From Lachnospiraceae bacterium (lineage in GTDB: Bacteria > Bacillota > Clostridia > Lachnospirales > Lachnospiraceae), in contig JAFTQM010000020.1 in NCBI GenBank assembly GCA_017462755.1, positions 1 to 32,698 on the forward strand: a stretch of 32,698 bases of DNA. The letters are read 5' to 3'. Below are positions 16,871-23,267 of the stretch, one piece after another (position 1 is the first letter of the stretch; every line of letters starts with the position of its first letter). The position numbers and the translations under genes are program-made. Below the pieces are notes generated by a model. It was given only the letters and a program-made list of their open reading frames with translations. It made no database searches and was not told the origin of the DNA.

Positions 16871-17609
16871 CCCTGCCTCCGTTCTGCAGCAGAAGCTGCT
16901 CTGTCCGCTTCATAATCTCCTCTGCTGCACCGCCAAGCCGCTTTAGCGCCTTGGCAAAGCTCCGATATTTTTTGTCAATTCCATGAATGTCACTGCCCAA
17001 TGCTGCGACACAGCCGGCTTTCCGATACTGTCTGCAAAGTCTGTTCTTGCGCAGACTGCAGATGGAGGCTGTATTTAACTGCACCAGTATGCCTGCTTCT
17101 ACCAGCTCCATAACTGTCCGGTACGAATAACGCTCCGCGTGCGCCAGCACCACCTGTATCCCGCATTCCTGCTGTATCCGGCAGACCGATGCGATTAAGG
17201 CTGCTTCTTGCTGCTTCGCAAACGGCAGTTCGAGCAGTAACACCCTCGTTCCTTCAATACAAAGCCTCTGTAATCCTTCCATTCGCTCGATTCCGGCACA
17301 GGCAAGCACCTCCGCACCCGCTAACACCTTGGGCGCACTCTGCCGCTCTGCTTTTGAGGACGGCACCATGCTCTGATATACCTTCCACTGCATCTTAAGT
17401 GCCTGCATTGCCTCTGTCCTCTTTCGCAAATAAGACTCTACGGTATGCAGATGCGGGTAAAAATGTGAGGTTGCAACCACTACGTCTATCTTTTGCTGCG
17501 CGGCAAGCTCTAATTGCCTGCAGGCAACCCCGACATCCTCACAGCCATGGTCCAGTCCCGGCAAAATATGCGCATGAAAATCAATTCTTATACTTCGTTT
17601 CATATCCAT
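16836..17609 (-). CDS. CpsB/CapC-type PHP-domain tyrosine phosphatase (257 aa)
   Basis: A metal-dependent protein-tyrosine phosphatase of the PHP fold that would dephosphorylate the adjacent BY-kinase. Visible motifs: IDFHAHILPGLDHG (9-22, metal ligands His12 and His14), VVATSHFYPHLH (44-55), GAEVLACAGI, VLAHAERYSY and ALGSDIHG. In most relatives the first motif ends in Asp-Asp-Gly; here it is Asp-His-Gly, a change at a likely metal-site position. The start (ATG 17609, or the second ATG at 17603) lies inside the end of the kinase gene with a 29-nt overlap and no strong ribosome binding site, so translation is probably coupled. Confidence 0.88.
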   Translation of the reverse strand: MDMKRSIRIDFHAHILPGLDHGCEDVGVACRQLELAAQQKIDVVVATSHFYPHLHTVESYLRKRTEAMQALKMQWKVYQSMVPSSKAERQSAPKVLAGAEVLACAGIERMEGLQRLCIEGTRVLLLELPFAKQQEAALIASVCRIQQECGIQVVLAHAERYSYRTVMELVEAGILVQLNTASICSLRKNRLCRQYRKAGCVAALGSDIHGIDKKYRSFAKALKRLGGAAEEIMKRTEQLLLQNGGRDEEGKCDCTGI

Positions 17610-18978
17610 ACTGCTTATAATTATAATCCGGCGATTTCATCGAAATCCCGTTATAGATAAAACCACAAATATTTGCACCCAAAGCCTCCAGCTTTCGTAC
17701 AATCATCTCTTCCCGGTCAAACTTTGTTATCTGCTCACATACCACCAAAATATACGCGGTAATCTGCGTTCCCACTGCCAGCGCATCCGACACAATACCA
17801 ACCGGCGGCAAATCCATCAAAATAACGTCATAAACCTTTCTGCATGCCTCTAACAACGCAGCAAAATGGTCACTCATCAGCAGCTCCGTCGGATTTGGTG
17901 GAAACATACCGGAGAAAATAACATCCAGATTTTCATCCACGTTCGCTATTTCCGGCTGCTCAGTCATCCCCGCCAGATATTCACTCAAGCCGGTTTGGGT
18001 CTTCTCCATACGCAGCAGCTTATGTAATTCACTCTTGCGCATATCCGCATCGACAATCAGCACACGCTTGCCTGCCTGCGCAAAGGAACGCGCAATATTA
18101 ATACTGTTTAACGACTTTCCTTCGTTCGGGTCTGCACTGGTCAGCGCATATACTGGGCATTTTTCGCCCTTTGCCGTAAACAAAAGATTGGTACGCAGAT
18201 CACTGTATGCTTCCTTCATCACAAACGGACTGTCCTGCTGCAACAGCAAATCAATCGTTTCTTTTTTCTTTTGCGGCACCATACGCGGTATCGTACCAAG
18301 AATCGGTATCGTAAAGATATCCTCAATCTCGTACTTCCGGCGCACCGTAGTATCCAAAAGTCCCTTAATCAACGCAATACCTGCTACCAGCACAAAGCCC
18401 AGAATCGCACCAAGCAATGCATACTTGATAATACTGGTCGACGCATATGGCTGCGTCGGCAGCTCTGCCGAATCCAATACCTCAATACCACCCGATTTTA
18501 CAATTCGGATAATCTCTGCCGGTGCCAGCTCTCCGATAGCATTGGCTACCATCATCGCAAACATCGGGTCTTCGTCGTACACACTTACGATAAATACCGT
18601 CGTATTCGAAACCGAGGTGGCTCCGATACGATTTTTCAAATAATTCGTGGTATAACCGTAATCATCCAAATTCAGACTCTCTAACACCATCGTCAAAAAG
18701 CGGTTGCTCCTCAATATCTGCATATAGCTGTCCAGCAGCGAACGCGCCTGTGTTACCTCAGAGGTACTCAGATTCACGCCGGTATCGGTAATATAATCCG
18801 GATTGCTGTAGGCATAGAAGGAAATCCTCGCCACATAGGTGGACGACTGCGTCCGATAGGCGAAAAAGCCTGCTCCCAGTGCCAGAAGCATCGCCGCCAG
18901 TATCATATACTTCAGCTTTGATTTTATAATCCAAAATATTTTTTCCAAATGAAAATTAGATAGTATTGTCTGAAACAT
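17581..18978 (-). CDS. Fused Wzz chain-length determinant / BY-family tyrosine kinase (465 aa)
   Basis: This protein couples polymer length control to tyrosine phosphorylation in the cytoplasmic membrane. Membrane spans at about 24-41 and 185-206 flank the external Wzz domain, with the Pro-rich PTQP before the second span. The kinase follows: EAYSDLRTNL (256-265), Walker A SADPNEGKS (281-289), Walker A' VDADM (309-313), Walker B VILMDLPP (385-392) and a C-terminal Tyr cluster (452, 454, 457, 459, 463). In many Firmicutes these parts are separate proteins. I chose the ATG at 18978, with GGAGG at 5 nt; the ATG at 19041 lies upstream of the predicted transcription start. It heads the polysaccharide operon. 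Confidence 0.9.
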   Translation of the reverse strand: MFQTILSNFHLEKIFWIIKSKLKYMILAAMLLALGAGFFAYRTQSSTYVARISFYAYSNPDYITDTGVNLSTSEVTQARSLLDSYMQILRSNRFLTMVLESLNLDDYGYTTNYLKNRIGATSVSNTTVFIVSVYDEDPMFAMMVANAIGELAPAEIIRIVKSGGIEVLDSAELPTQPYASTSIIKYALLGAILGFVLVAGIALIKGLLDTTVRRKYEIEDIFTIPILGTIPRMVPQKKKETIDLLLQQDSPFVMKEAYSDLRTNLLFTAKGEKCPVYALTSADPNEGKSLNSINIARSFAQAGKRVLIVDADMRKSELHKLLRMEKTQTGLSEYLAGMTEQPEIANVDENLDVIFSGMFPPNPTELLMSDHFAALLEACRKVYDVILMDLPPVGIVSDALAVGTQITAYILVVCEQITKFDREEMIVRKLEALGANICGFIYNGISMKSPDYNYKQYGYETKYKN

Positions 18979-18983
18979 CTTTT

Positions 18984-18988
18984 CCTCC
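18984..18988 (-). promoter_or_regulatory. Ribosome binding site that sets the Wzz/kinase start
   Basis: GGAGG on the minus strand, 5 nt before the ATG at 18978. It decides the start against the in-frame ATG at 19041, which has no such site and precedes the predicted transcription start. Confidence 0.8.
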
Positions 18989-18991
18989 AAT

Positions 18992-19006
18992 CCATAGCGT
19001 CTATGG
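18992..19006 (-). repeat. Inverted repeat in the leader of the polysaccharide operon
   Basis: A 6-bp perfect inverted repeat CCATAG / CTATGG with a 3-nt spacer lies between the predicted transcription start (about 19023) and the ribosome binding site. It could be a small operator or an mRNA hairpin. Function is not shown. Confidence 0.4.
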
Positions 19007-19029
19007 CATTTTAGTATATAACTAACTTC

Positions 19030-19058
19030 ATTATACTGCATTTTCTATTTGCATACAA
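19030..19058 (-). promoter_or_regulatory. Promoter of the polysaccharide operon
   Basis: On the minus strand, -35 TTGTAT (19058..19053), a 17-nt spacer and a perfect -10 TATAAT (19035..19030). The predicted start near 19023 gives a leader of about 45 nt to the Wzz/kinase gene. No terminator is seen between this and the GH5 gene upstream, so read-through from that gene is also possible. Confidence 0.75.
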
Positions 19059-19098
19059 GATTTTTCTAACCACTTATTTCCTCTGCATTTTACATCAA

Positions 19099-21648
19099 TT
19101 ATTGCAGTTTTATATCTTGCATGTCAAAGAATGTGATGCCAAGTTCTAATACTTCATTCTTTAAATAGTCATCAAAATTTTTTCTCGGAATATTCGTATA
19201 CGGACTATTCATAGAAATCCGAACCGTCTTAGCACCTTCCGGCACCGCACATACATAATAGAGTGTTTGCAGTTCGAGTACACGATAGATTTTACCATTC
19301 TTAACCGTAAGCGGAAGTACCTGACCGTTTTTGTCATAAAAGGCAATGCGCTGCAGCCAAATATCCGTAGCTTCTTCCGTCGCCACCAGATTTACCATGC
19401 AATGGCTTCCCTCCGTCACCGGAATCTCTTCTGTCGCAATCGTTCCCCAATAGCTGAACACAACTTCGCCTGTCTTGGTATCTAACATACCATCCTCGTA
19501 CTGTTCCGGCTGATTGATATATATTCCATTCTCTATAGTACACATTTTCCCTTCTGCGCCATCTAATAATGCCTGTATCATCCCTTTGTCCGAGTTCGCA
19601 TAATGATTTCGATCAATGATGGCATAATTCGAACCATTATCCCACCAAATACATTTCATTCCATGCGCTGCAGCTCTTGCCACATAATTCGCCGCCTGAA
19701 TTTCTCTTAAGTCAGGGAACTCATAAGAATTCGATGTACCGAATTCACCGATAATAATCGGCACTCCGAGCTTGTTTGAAAAGGCTTCCAGCTCACTCAG
19801 CTCAGGTTCCAGCACCTGACTAAACTTCTTGGTATAAGTATGTACCTCGATTACAAGCCGGTCCTCTACCACATCTTTAGGCAAGACAAACGCATTTCTT
19901 ATCTTTGCACCAATGCCATCCAAAAGTGTCGGTACAATCAAAATTCGCATCGAATTATTGCCGCCGGTAGCGCGTACCGCATCCACAAAAATTTGATTCA
20001 AACAATTCATCTGCGCCGCAGCAGTCGCTCCATAGCTCCAGCTCTGTTCCAAATTGTCTATCTCATTGTACGCTTCAAAAATCAAATGCTCATCGTAGGT
20101 TTTAAAATGCTCCGCAATCTGCGTCCACAGCTCCTCCGCGTATTTATACACCTTCTGTATTTCCGCATCACTTACCCCGGCATAAAAAATCGGTTGCTCA
20201 TGATGTGCATTCAGAATAACATATAAATCATTTGCGATGGCATAATCCACAACATCCTGTACACGTTGCAGATATTGCTCTCCTATTACCAATTCCCCTG
20301 CTTCATTTATCTCCGTGTTATAATACCAGGTAACAGGAATTCGGATGGTATTGAAACCACATTCTGCCACATAGTCAATCAGCTCCTTGCACACATAAGG
20401 ATTGCCCCAGTTCAGCTCCTGCTTCAGATTAGCGTCCAAACCGCGATTCACGGATTTGGAATCCAAAGAATTTCCCAGATTCCAGCCTACATTGATAGCA
20501 TCGACAAACTCCTGCGCGGATAAGCTGCTCATTACTGTGTTATGCGGGTATTTCACATACTTCTCTATGAGCACCTTACCCTGCTCTGTCGCCATAAAAC
20601 CACCCAAATCAAAGGCTTCCTGAGATGTATGGGAAAGGGATATTGCTATGTATTTTGTTTCCTCCTGCTTCTTCCATTTGTATCCGTTCGCAAGTGTTGT
20701 TGTTCGAACCACTTCCCCTTTTTCTGAGATTTCCGTGATTTTTAACCGGTATTTCCCCTCCGGAAGTCGAATCCAATAGTAATCGTCCTTAACGATACAA
20801 CCTTCCGTATAAGCAAAATTACCTGTCGTTAACGCATACTTTCCCGTTGTTCTGGAATAATCTCCGTTATACCACTTCGTAACATCTGCAAAATCCACTT
20901 GCTCTAAAGCTACCACTTTATATTCTTGCTGTGGCACTTCTTTGGAAAGCTTTAATTCAAAGCCAAGTTCAAACAATCCTCTTAAATTAACGCCCCACTC
21001 CTTCGAACGCATGGTAACGGTAATATACTCTGTATTTTCTTGTTTTTCGAATTTACTTCCATCGGACAAATTATCCGTATACTTAAGCCACGACTTATCT
21101 GCATTATATTCATGAATGTCTACAACAATTCTGGAATCATTTATCGAAAGATAGTATACATCTTCTTCCGCTATCTTTAGATATTCTTTGGTGCATATAC
21201 TGCCATTCCCCTCTTCATATCCGCCTCCCCAGCTTTTATACCAACCATTCTTATAACTCTCCGGATTCGACAATGTCTCTCCCATTTTTTCAATCTGCGG
21301 TACCGGTGTCGGCGTTGGTGTTACTGTCGGTGTTGGTGTCAAGGTTGGCGTCGGCGTTACTGTCGGTGTCGGTGTTAACGTCGGTGTCGGCGTTACTGTT
21401 GGTGTCGGTGTTACTGTTGGCGCCTGCGTTGCTGTTGGTGCCTGCGTTAACGTTGGTATCGGCGTTGCTGTTGGTGTCGGCGTCAATGTCGGTGCCTGCG
21501 TTACTGTTGGCTCCGATAACCGGGTCGGTTCAATCGTCACACTCGGTTCCGGTGTTGGTGGCATCTCCGACTCTACCTTCTGTTGGCCGCAGCCTCCAAG
21601 CAATAATCCTAAAATGAAACATCCTGCTAATTTTCTTTTATATCGCAT
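19099..21648 (-). CDS. GH5 cellulase-like lipoprotein with Pro/Thr linker and accessory modules (849 aa)
   Basis: A predicted surface glycoside hydrolase. The signal peptide ends in a lipobox (LLGGC, Cys20), so it should be lipid-anchored. Residues 31-117 are a Thr-Pro repeat linker. Two similar beta-rich modules follow (about 121-235 and 243-365), each ending in a pattern like TEYITVTM or TKYIAISL. The GH5 domain (about 372-705) shows INVGWNLGNSLD, NTIRIPVTW, the acid/base in EAYNEID (Glu529), EVHTYT and the nucleophile in IIIGEFGTS (Glu635), with WWDNGSNY near the end. The C-terminal 140 residues form another beta-rich region. Substrate may be a beta-glucan or the locus's own polymer. It has its own promoter, divergent from pqqD. 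Confidence 0.9.
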   Translation of the reverse strand: MRYKRKLAGCFILGLLLGGCGQQKVESEMPPTPEPSVTIEPTRLSEPTVTQAPTLTPTPTATPIPTLTQAPTATQAPTVTPTPTVTPTPTLTPTPTVTPTPTLTPTPTVTPTPTPVPQIEKMGETLSNPESYKNGWYKSWGGGYEEGNGSICTKEYLKIAEEDVYYLSINDSRIVVDIHEYNADKSWLKYTDNLSDGSKFEKQENTEYITVTMRSKEWGVNLRGLFELGFELKLSKEVPQQEYKVVALEQVDFADVTKWYNGDYSRTTGKYALTTGNFAYTEGCIVKDDYYWIRLPEGKYRLKITEISEKGEVVRTTTLANGYKWKKQEETKYIAISLSHTSQEAFDLGGFMATEQGKVLIEKYVKYPHNTVMSSLSAQEFVDAINVGWNLGNSLDSKSVNRGLDANLKQELNWGNPYVCKELIDYVAECGFNTIRIPVTWYYNTEINEAGELVIGEQYLQRVQDVVDYAIANDLYVILNAHHEQPIFYAGVSDAEIQKVYKYAEELWTQIAEHFKTYDEHLIFEAYNEIDNLEQSWSYGATAAAQMNCLNQIFVDAVRATGGNNSMRILIVPTLLDGIGAKIRNAFVLPKDVVEDRLVIEVHTYTKKFSQVLEPELSELEAFSNKLGVPIIIGEFGTSNSYEFPDLREIQAANYVARAAAHGMKCIWWDNGSNYAIIDRNHYANSDKGMIQALLDGAEGKMCTIENGIYINQPEQYEDGMLDTKTGEVVFSYWGTIATEEIPVTEGSHCMVNLVATEEATDIWLQRIAFYDKNGQVLPLTVKNGKIYRVLELQTLYYVCAVPEGAKTVRISMNSPYTNIPRKNFDDYLKNEVLELGITFFDMQDIKLQ
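21298..21480 (-). repeat. Degenerate tandem repeat encoding a Thr-Pro linker
   Basis: Repeats of about 18 or 36 bp, differing mainly in third-codon positions, encode alternating TPTPTV and TPTPTL units in the GH5 lipoprotein. The linker probably holds the catalytic part away from the membrane. Such tracts can change length by slippage. Confidence 0.8.
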
Positions 21649-21682
21649 ACCCTTTACCTCAAACTTCTTTTACTTTTCTTTT

Positions 21683-21711
21683 ATTCTACACTATTTCACA
21701 TAGCCAAACAA
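21683..21711 (-). promoter_or_regulatory. Promoter of the GH5 lipoprotein gene
   Basis: On the minus strand, -35 TTGTTT (21711..21706), 17 nt, and -10 TAGAAT (21688..21683). The -35 is formed by the left arm of the 24-bp palindrome. GAGGTAAAGGG precedes the ATG at 21648. Confidence 0.6.
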
Positions 21712-21729
21712 GGAATATATTCCTTGTTT
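21706..21729. promoter_or_regulatory. Perfect 24-bp palindrome between two divergent promoters
   Basis: Two 12-nt arms (AAACAAGGAATA and its exact complement) meet without a spacer. Each outer end supplies the TTGTTT -35 of one divergent promoter. This is the geometry of an operator for a dimeric regulator. As plus-strand RNA it would also form a 10-bp hairpin with a TATA loop followed by seven T (21727-21733), but no plus-strand gene lies upstream to terminate. Confidence 0.65.
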
Positions 21730-21752
21730 TTTTCTCTTCTTTGCAGTATAAT
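21724..21752 (+). promoter_or_regulatory. Promoter of the pqqD-like gene
   Basis: -35 TTGTTT (21724-21729), a 17-nt spacer and a perfect -10 TATAAT (21747-21752) give a start near 21759 and a leader of about 54 nt. The -35 is the right arm of the palindrome. Confidence 0.65.
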
Positions 21753-21812
21753 AATAGTATATTTTTATACATTAAAAATATGGGGTTTATAGCTGACAGG
21801 AGGACGATACAT

Positions 21813-22079
21813 ATGGACAGAACCACAACCATTCGCATGAAAAAAAAGCTGAATGTTACGGATCTTGCAGGCGAGAAGGTTATGATTGATTTTGAATCCG
21901 GCAAATACTTTATGATCAAAGGCTCCGGAAACGATATCTGGGATTTGATTCAAAATGAGATTACCGTAGGTGAGATTATCACACACCTGCTTTCGGAATA
22001 TGAGGTTTCCGAGGAAGAGTGCGAAGCTTCCGTACTCGCATTCTTACAGCGCATGAAGGATTTGGATTTTATTTTCTAG
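21813..22079 (+). CDS. PqqD-like / RiPP recognition element protein (lasso B1-like, 88 aa)
   Basis: A small stand-alone PqqD-family protein. These proteins bind the leader of a ribosomal peptide and present it to modifying enzymes. Matching blocks: GEKVMIDFESGKYFMIKGSG (20-39), NDIWDLIQNEITVGEIITHL (40-59), then SEYEVSEEECEASVLAFLQR (61-80). The start ATG at 21813 follows AGGAGG at 9 nt; an in-frame upstream start at 21741 would precede the predicted transcription start and is rejected. This is the only clear plus-strand gene. It is divergent from the GH5 gene and convergent with the pssE-like gene. A B2-like protein, its usual partner, is encoded about 19 kb away. The peptide it binds is not visible. 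Confidence 0.82.
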   Translation: MDRTTTIRMKKKLNVTDLAGEKVMIDFESGKYFMIKGSGNDIWDLIQNEITVGEIITHLLSEYEVSEEECEASVLAFLQRMKDLDFIF

Positions 22080-22101
22080 CAAAATCCATCCCTTACCTTT
22101 C

Positions 22102-22157
22102 AAAAAACCATCTGTAGTCTTGTGCTCACGCACAGTTACAGATGGTTCTTGTTTTTT
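22102..22157. terminator. Bidirectional intrinsic terminator between pqqD-like and pssE-like genes
   Basis: A 10-bp perfect stem (22107-22116 with 22137-22146) contains an inner TGTGC/GCACA hairpin. A run of six T at 22152-22157 serves the plus strand, and six A at 22102-22107 give a U-tract on the minus strand, so both convergent messages can end here. Confidence 0.85.
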
Positions 22158-22209
22158 ATTCTTCAAGTGCCTTTTTTAGCAAATCACGTTTCGTCAAAAC
22201 GGCATTCAA

Positions 22210-22683
22210 TCAATTTTTCTCAATGAAATCCAAAATCAAATTCTCCACCTTGCTCTCCGGTGCCGTATATGGCTGAAACGCAAAGCTTTTTGCCTTTTCG
22301 ATGTACTGCTTTAACTCCGCTACCTCTCTGCAACAAAGCACACAACCCTGTTCCTCAAAGGCTTCCGCAATCTGCAGCTGATGGTCATCTACATGCTCAT
22401 TGTATTTTTTCAAACGCGGGACCACTACAATCGGCCGCTTCGCCTGAATTCCGGTCATAATCGTGCCGACCCCGGAGTGCGTAATCAGCACACTACATTC
22501 CTGTATCATCTTCGCAAATTGTGTGGTGTCAACAAAAGCACTGTATTTGCAATGCTTCGGTTGGTAGCTCGAGTTGCCGCACTGTACAAATATCTCCTCC
22601 GATACTGTCTGTGCCAGCTCATCTGCCGCCTGAATCAATCGGTTCATTTCAAATTTTTGTGTTCCCAATGTTACCAGAATCAA
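22210..22683 (-). CDS. PssE/EpsF-like glycosyltransferase catalytic subunit (Alg13-like, 157 aa, TTG start)
   Basis: The donor-binding half of a two-part GT-B enzyme: ILVTLGTQKFEMNRLI at the N-terminus, ITHSGVGTIMTGIQAKRPIVVVPRL in the middle and NEHVDDHQLQIAEAF, as in Alg13 and PssE. The natural start is the TTG at 22683..22681. It shares bases with the TGA stop of the pssD-like gene and has GGGAGG 9 nt upstream; starting there removes 18 unrelated residues. The pair should add the second sugar to a lipid-linked primer on the cytoplasmic face. It ends toward a shared bidirectional terminator. Confidence 0.87.
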   Translation of the reverse strand: MILVTLGTQKFEMNRLIQAADELAQTVSEEIFVQCGNSSYQPKHCKYSAFVDTTQFAKMIQECSVLITHSGVGTIMTGIQAKRPIVVVPRLKKYNEHVDDHQLQIAEAFEEQGCVLCCREVAELKQYIEKAKSFAFQPYTAPESKVENLILDFIEKN

Positions 22684-23138
22684 AAAATACCACCTCCCAG
22701 AACCGACTTCGGATATCTCTTTTGAATATCCTCCCACTGTACAATAAACAAATCCGCCAGTCGGTACACCAGCTTACCGGTCAGTGAAGGCTCATGCACT
22801 CTGGCAAAGGATTCGATATAGATAACCTTTTTACGCTTCAGCTTTGCAACCACACAAAACGGGTACGCGACCAATGCTCCGGTTGTCACCACAAAATCCG
22901 GATTTTCCTTCTTCAAAAGCCTCCATGCCCGAAAAAACAACGCTACAAACTTGAACGGAAATCTCCACTCACGCCGATTTATCTGCGGTACAAAGTACTG
23001 CTGCCTGCAAAAATTCTTTACCTCAAACTCACTTTTTTCTGTTACCAAAAAGCAATCATACTGCTGTTCCAGTTTCTTTAATCTCGAAATCTCCTCCAAA
23101 TGTCCTCCGGAAGATGCTACCATACATATTTTTTTCAT
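22680..23138 (-). CDS. PssD-like glycosyltransferase membrane subunit (Alg14-like, 152 aa)
   Basis: The acceptor/membrane half of the two-part enzyme: KKICMVASSGGHLEEISRL at the start, FVVTTGALVAYPFCVVAKL (GxxVxxP-like block) and IESFARVHEPSLTGKLVYRL, all characteristic of Alg14/PssD. A hydrophobic segment recruits the soluble PssE half to the membrane. I prefer the ATG at 23138; a GTG at 23144 is also possible, and neither has a strong ribosome binding site. A weak extended -10 (TGC TAACAT) lies about 55 nt upstream, after the purD terminator. It overlaps the next gene by 4 nt. Confidence 0.87.
   Translation of the reverse strand: MKKICMVASSGGHLEEISRLKKLEQQYDCFLVTEKSEFEVKNFCRQQYFVPQINRREWRFPFKFVALFFRAWRLLKKENPDFVVTTGALVAYPFCVVAKLKRKKVIYIESFARVHEPSLTGKLVYRLADLFIVQWEDIQKRYPKSVLGGGIF
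22693..22698 (-). promoter_or_regulatory. Ribosome binding site that sets the TTG start of the pssE-like gene
   Basis: GGGAGG on the minus strand, inside the 3' end of the pssD-like gene and 9 nt before the TTG at 22683. No ATG is available in the right place. Confidence 0.75.
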
Positions 23139-23221
23139 TCCCACAACGCCCCCAATTTCATCTGAAAATGATTCTTACCTTCTCTTCTATGTTAGCACAC
23201 ACTTTTACAAATGAAAAGAAA

Positions 23222-23255
23222 AATCTGGCGGTCAAACCAATTTGTCCGCCAGATT
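23222..23255 (-). terminator. Intrinsic terminator after purD
   Basis: Stem ATCTGGCGG/CCGCCAGAT (extended by A-T pairs; 23222-23231 with 23246-23255) followed on the minus strand by five T. A shorter T run exists on the other side. It ends the purine operon before the pssD-like gene. Confidence 0.85.
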
Positions 23256-23267
23256 TTATTTCATCTT

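Noticed and set aside
18979-19041. Upstream ATG for the Wzz/kinase gene.
   Set aside because: It lies upstream of the predicted transcription start, between the -10 and -35, and lacks a ribosome binding site.
21298-21480. Tandem repeats considered as a CRISPR-like array.
   Set aside because: They are in-frame Thr-Pro codons of the GH5 lipoprotein, degenerate at third positions, with no unique spacers.
21741-21812. In-frame upstream start of the pqqD-like gene.
   Set aside because: It overlaps the -10 region and has no ribosome binding site. The ATG at 21813 with AGGAGG gives a standard-length family member.
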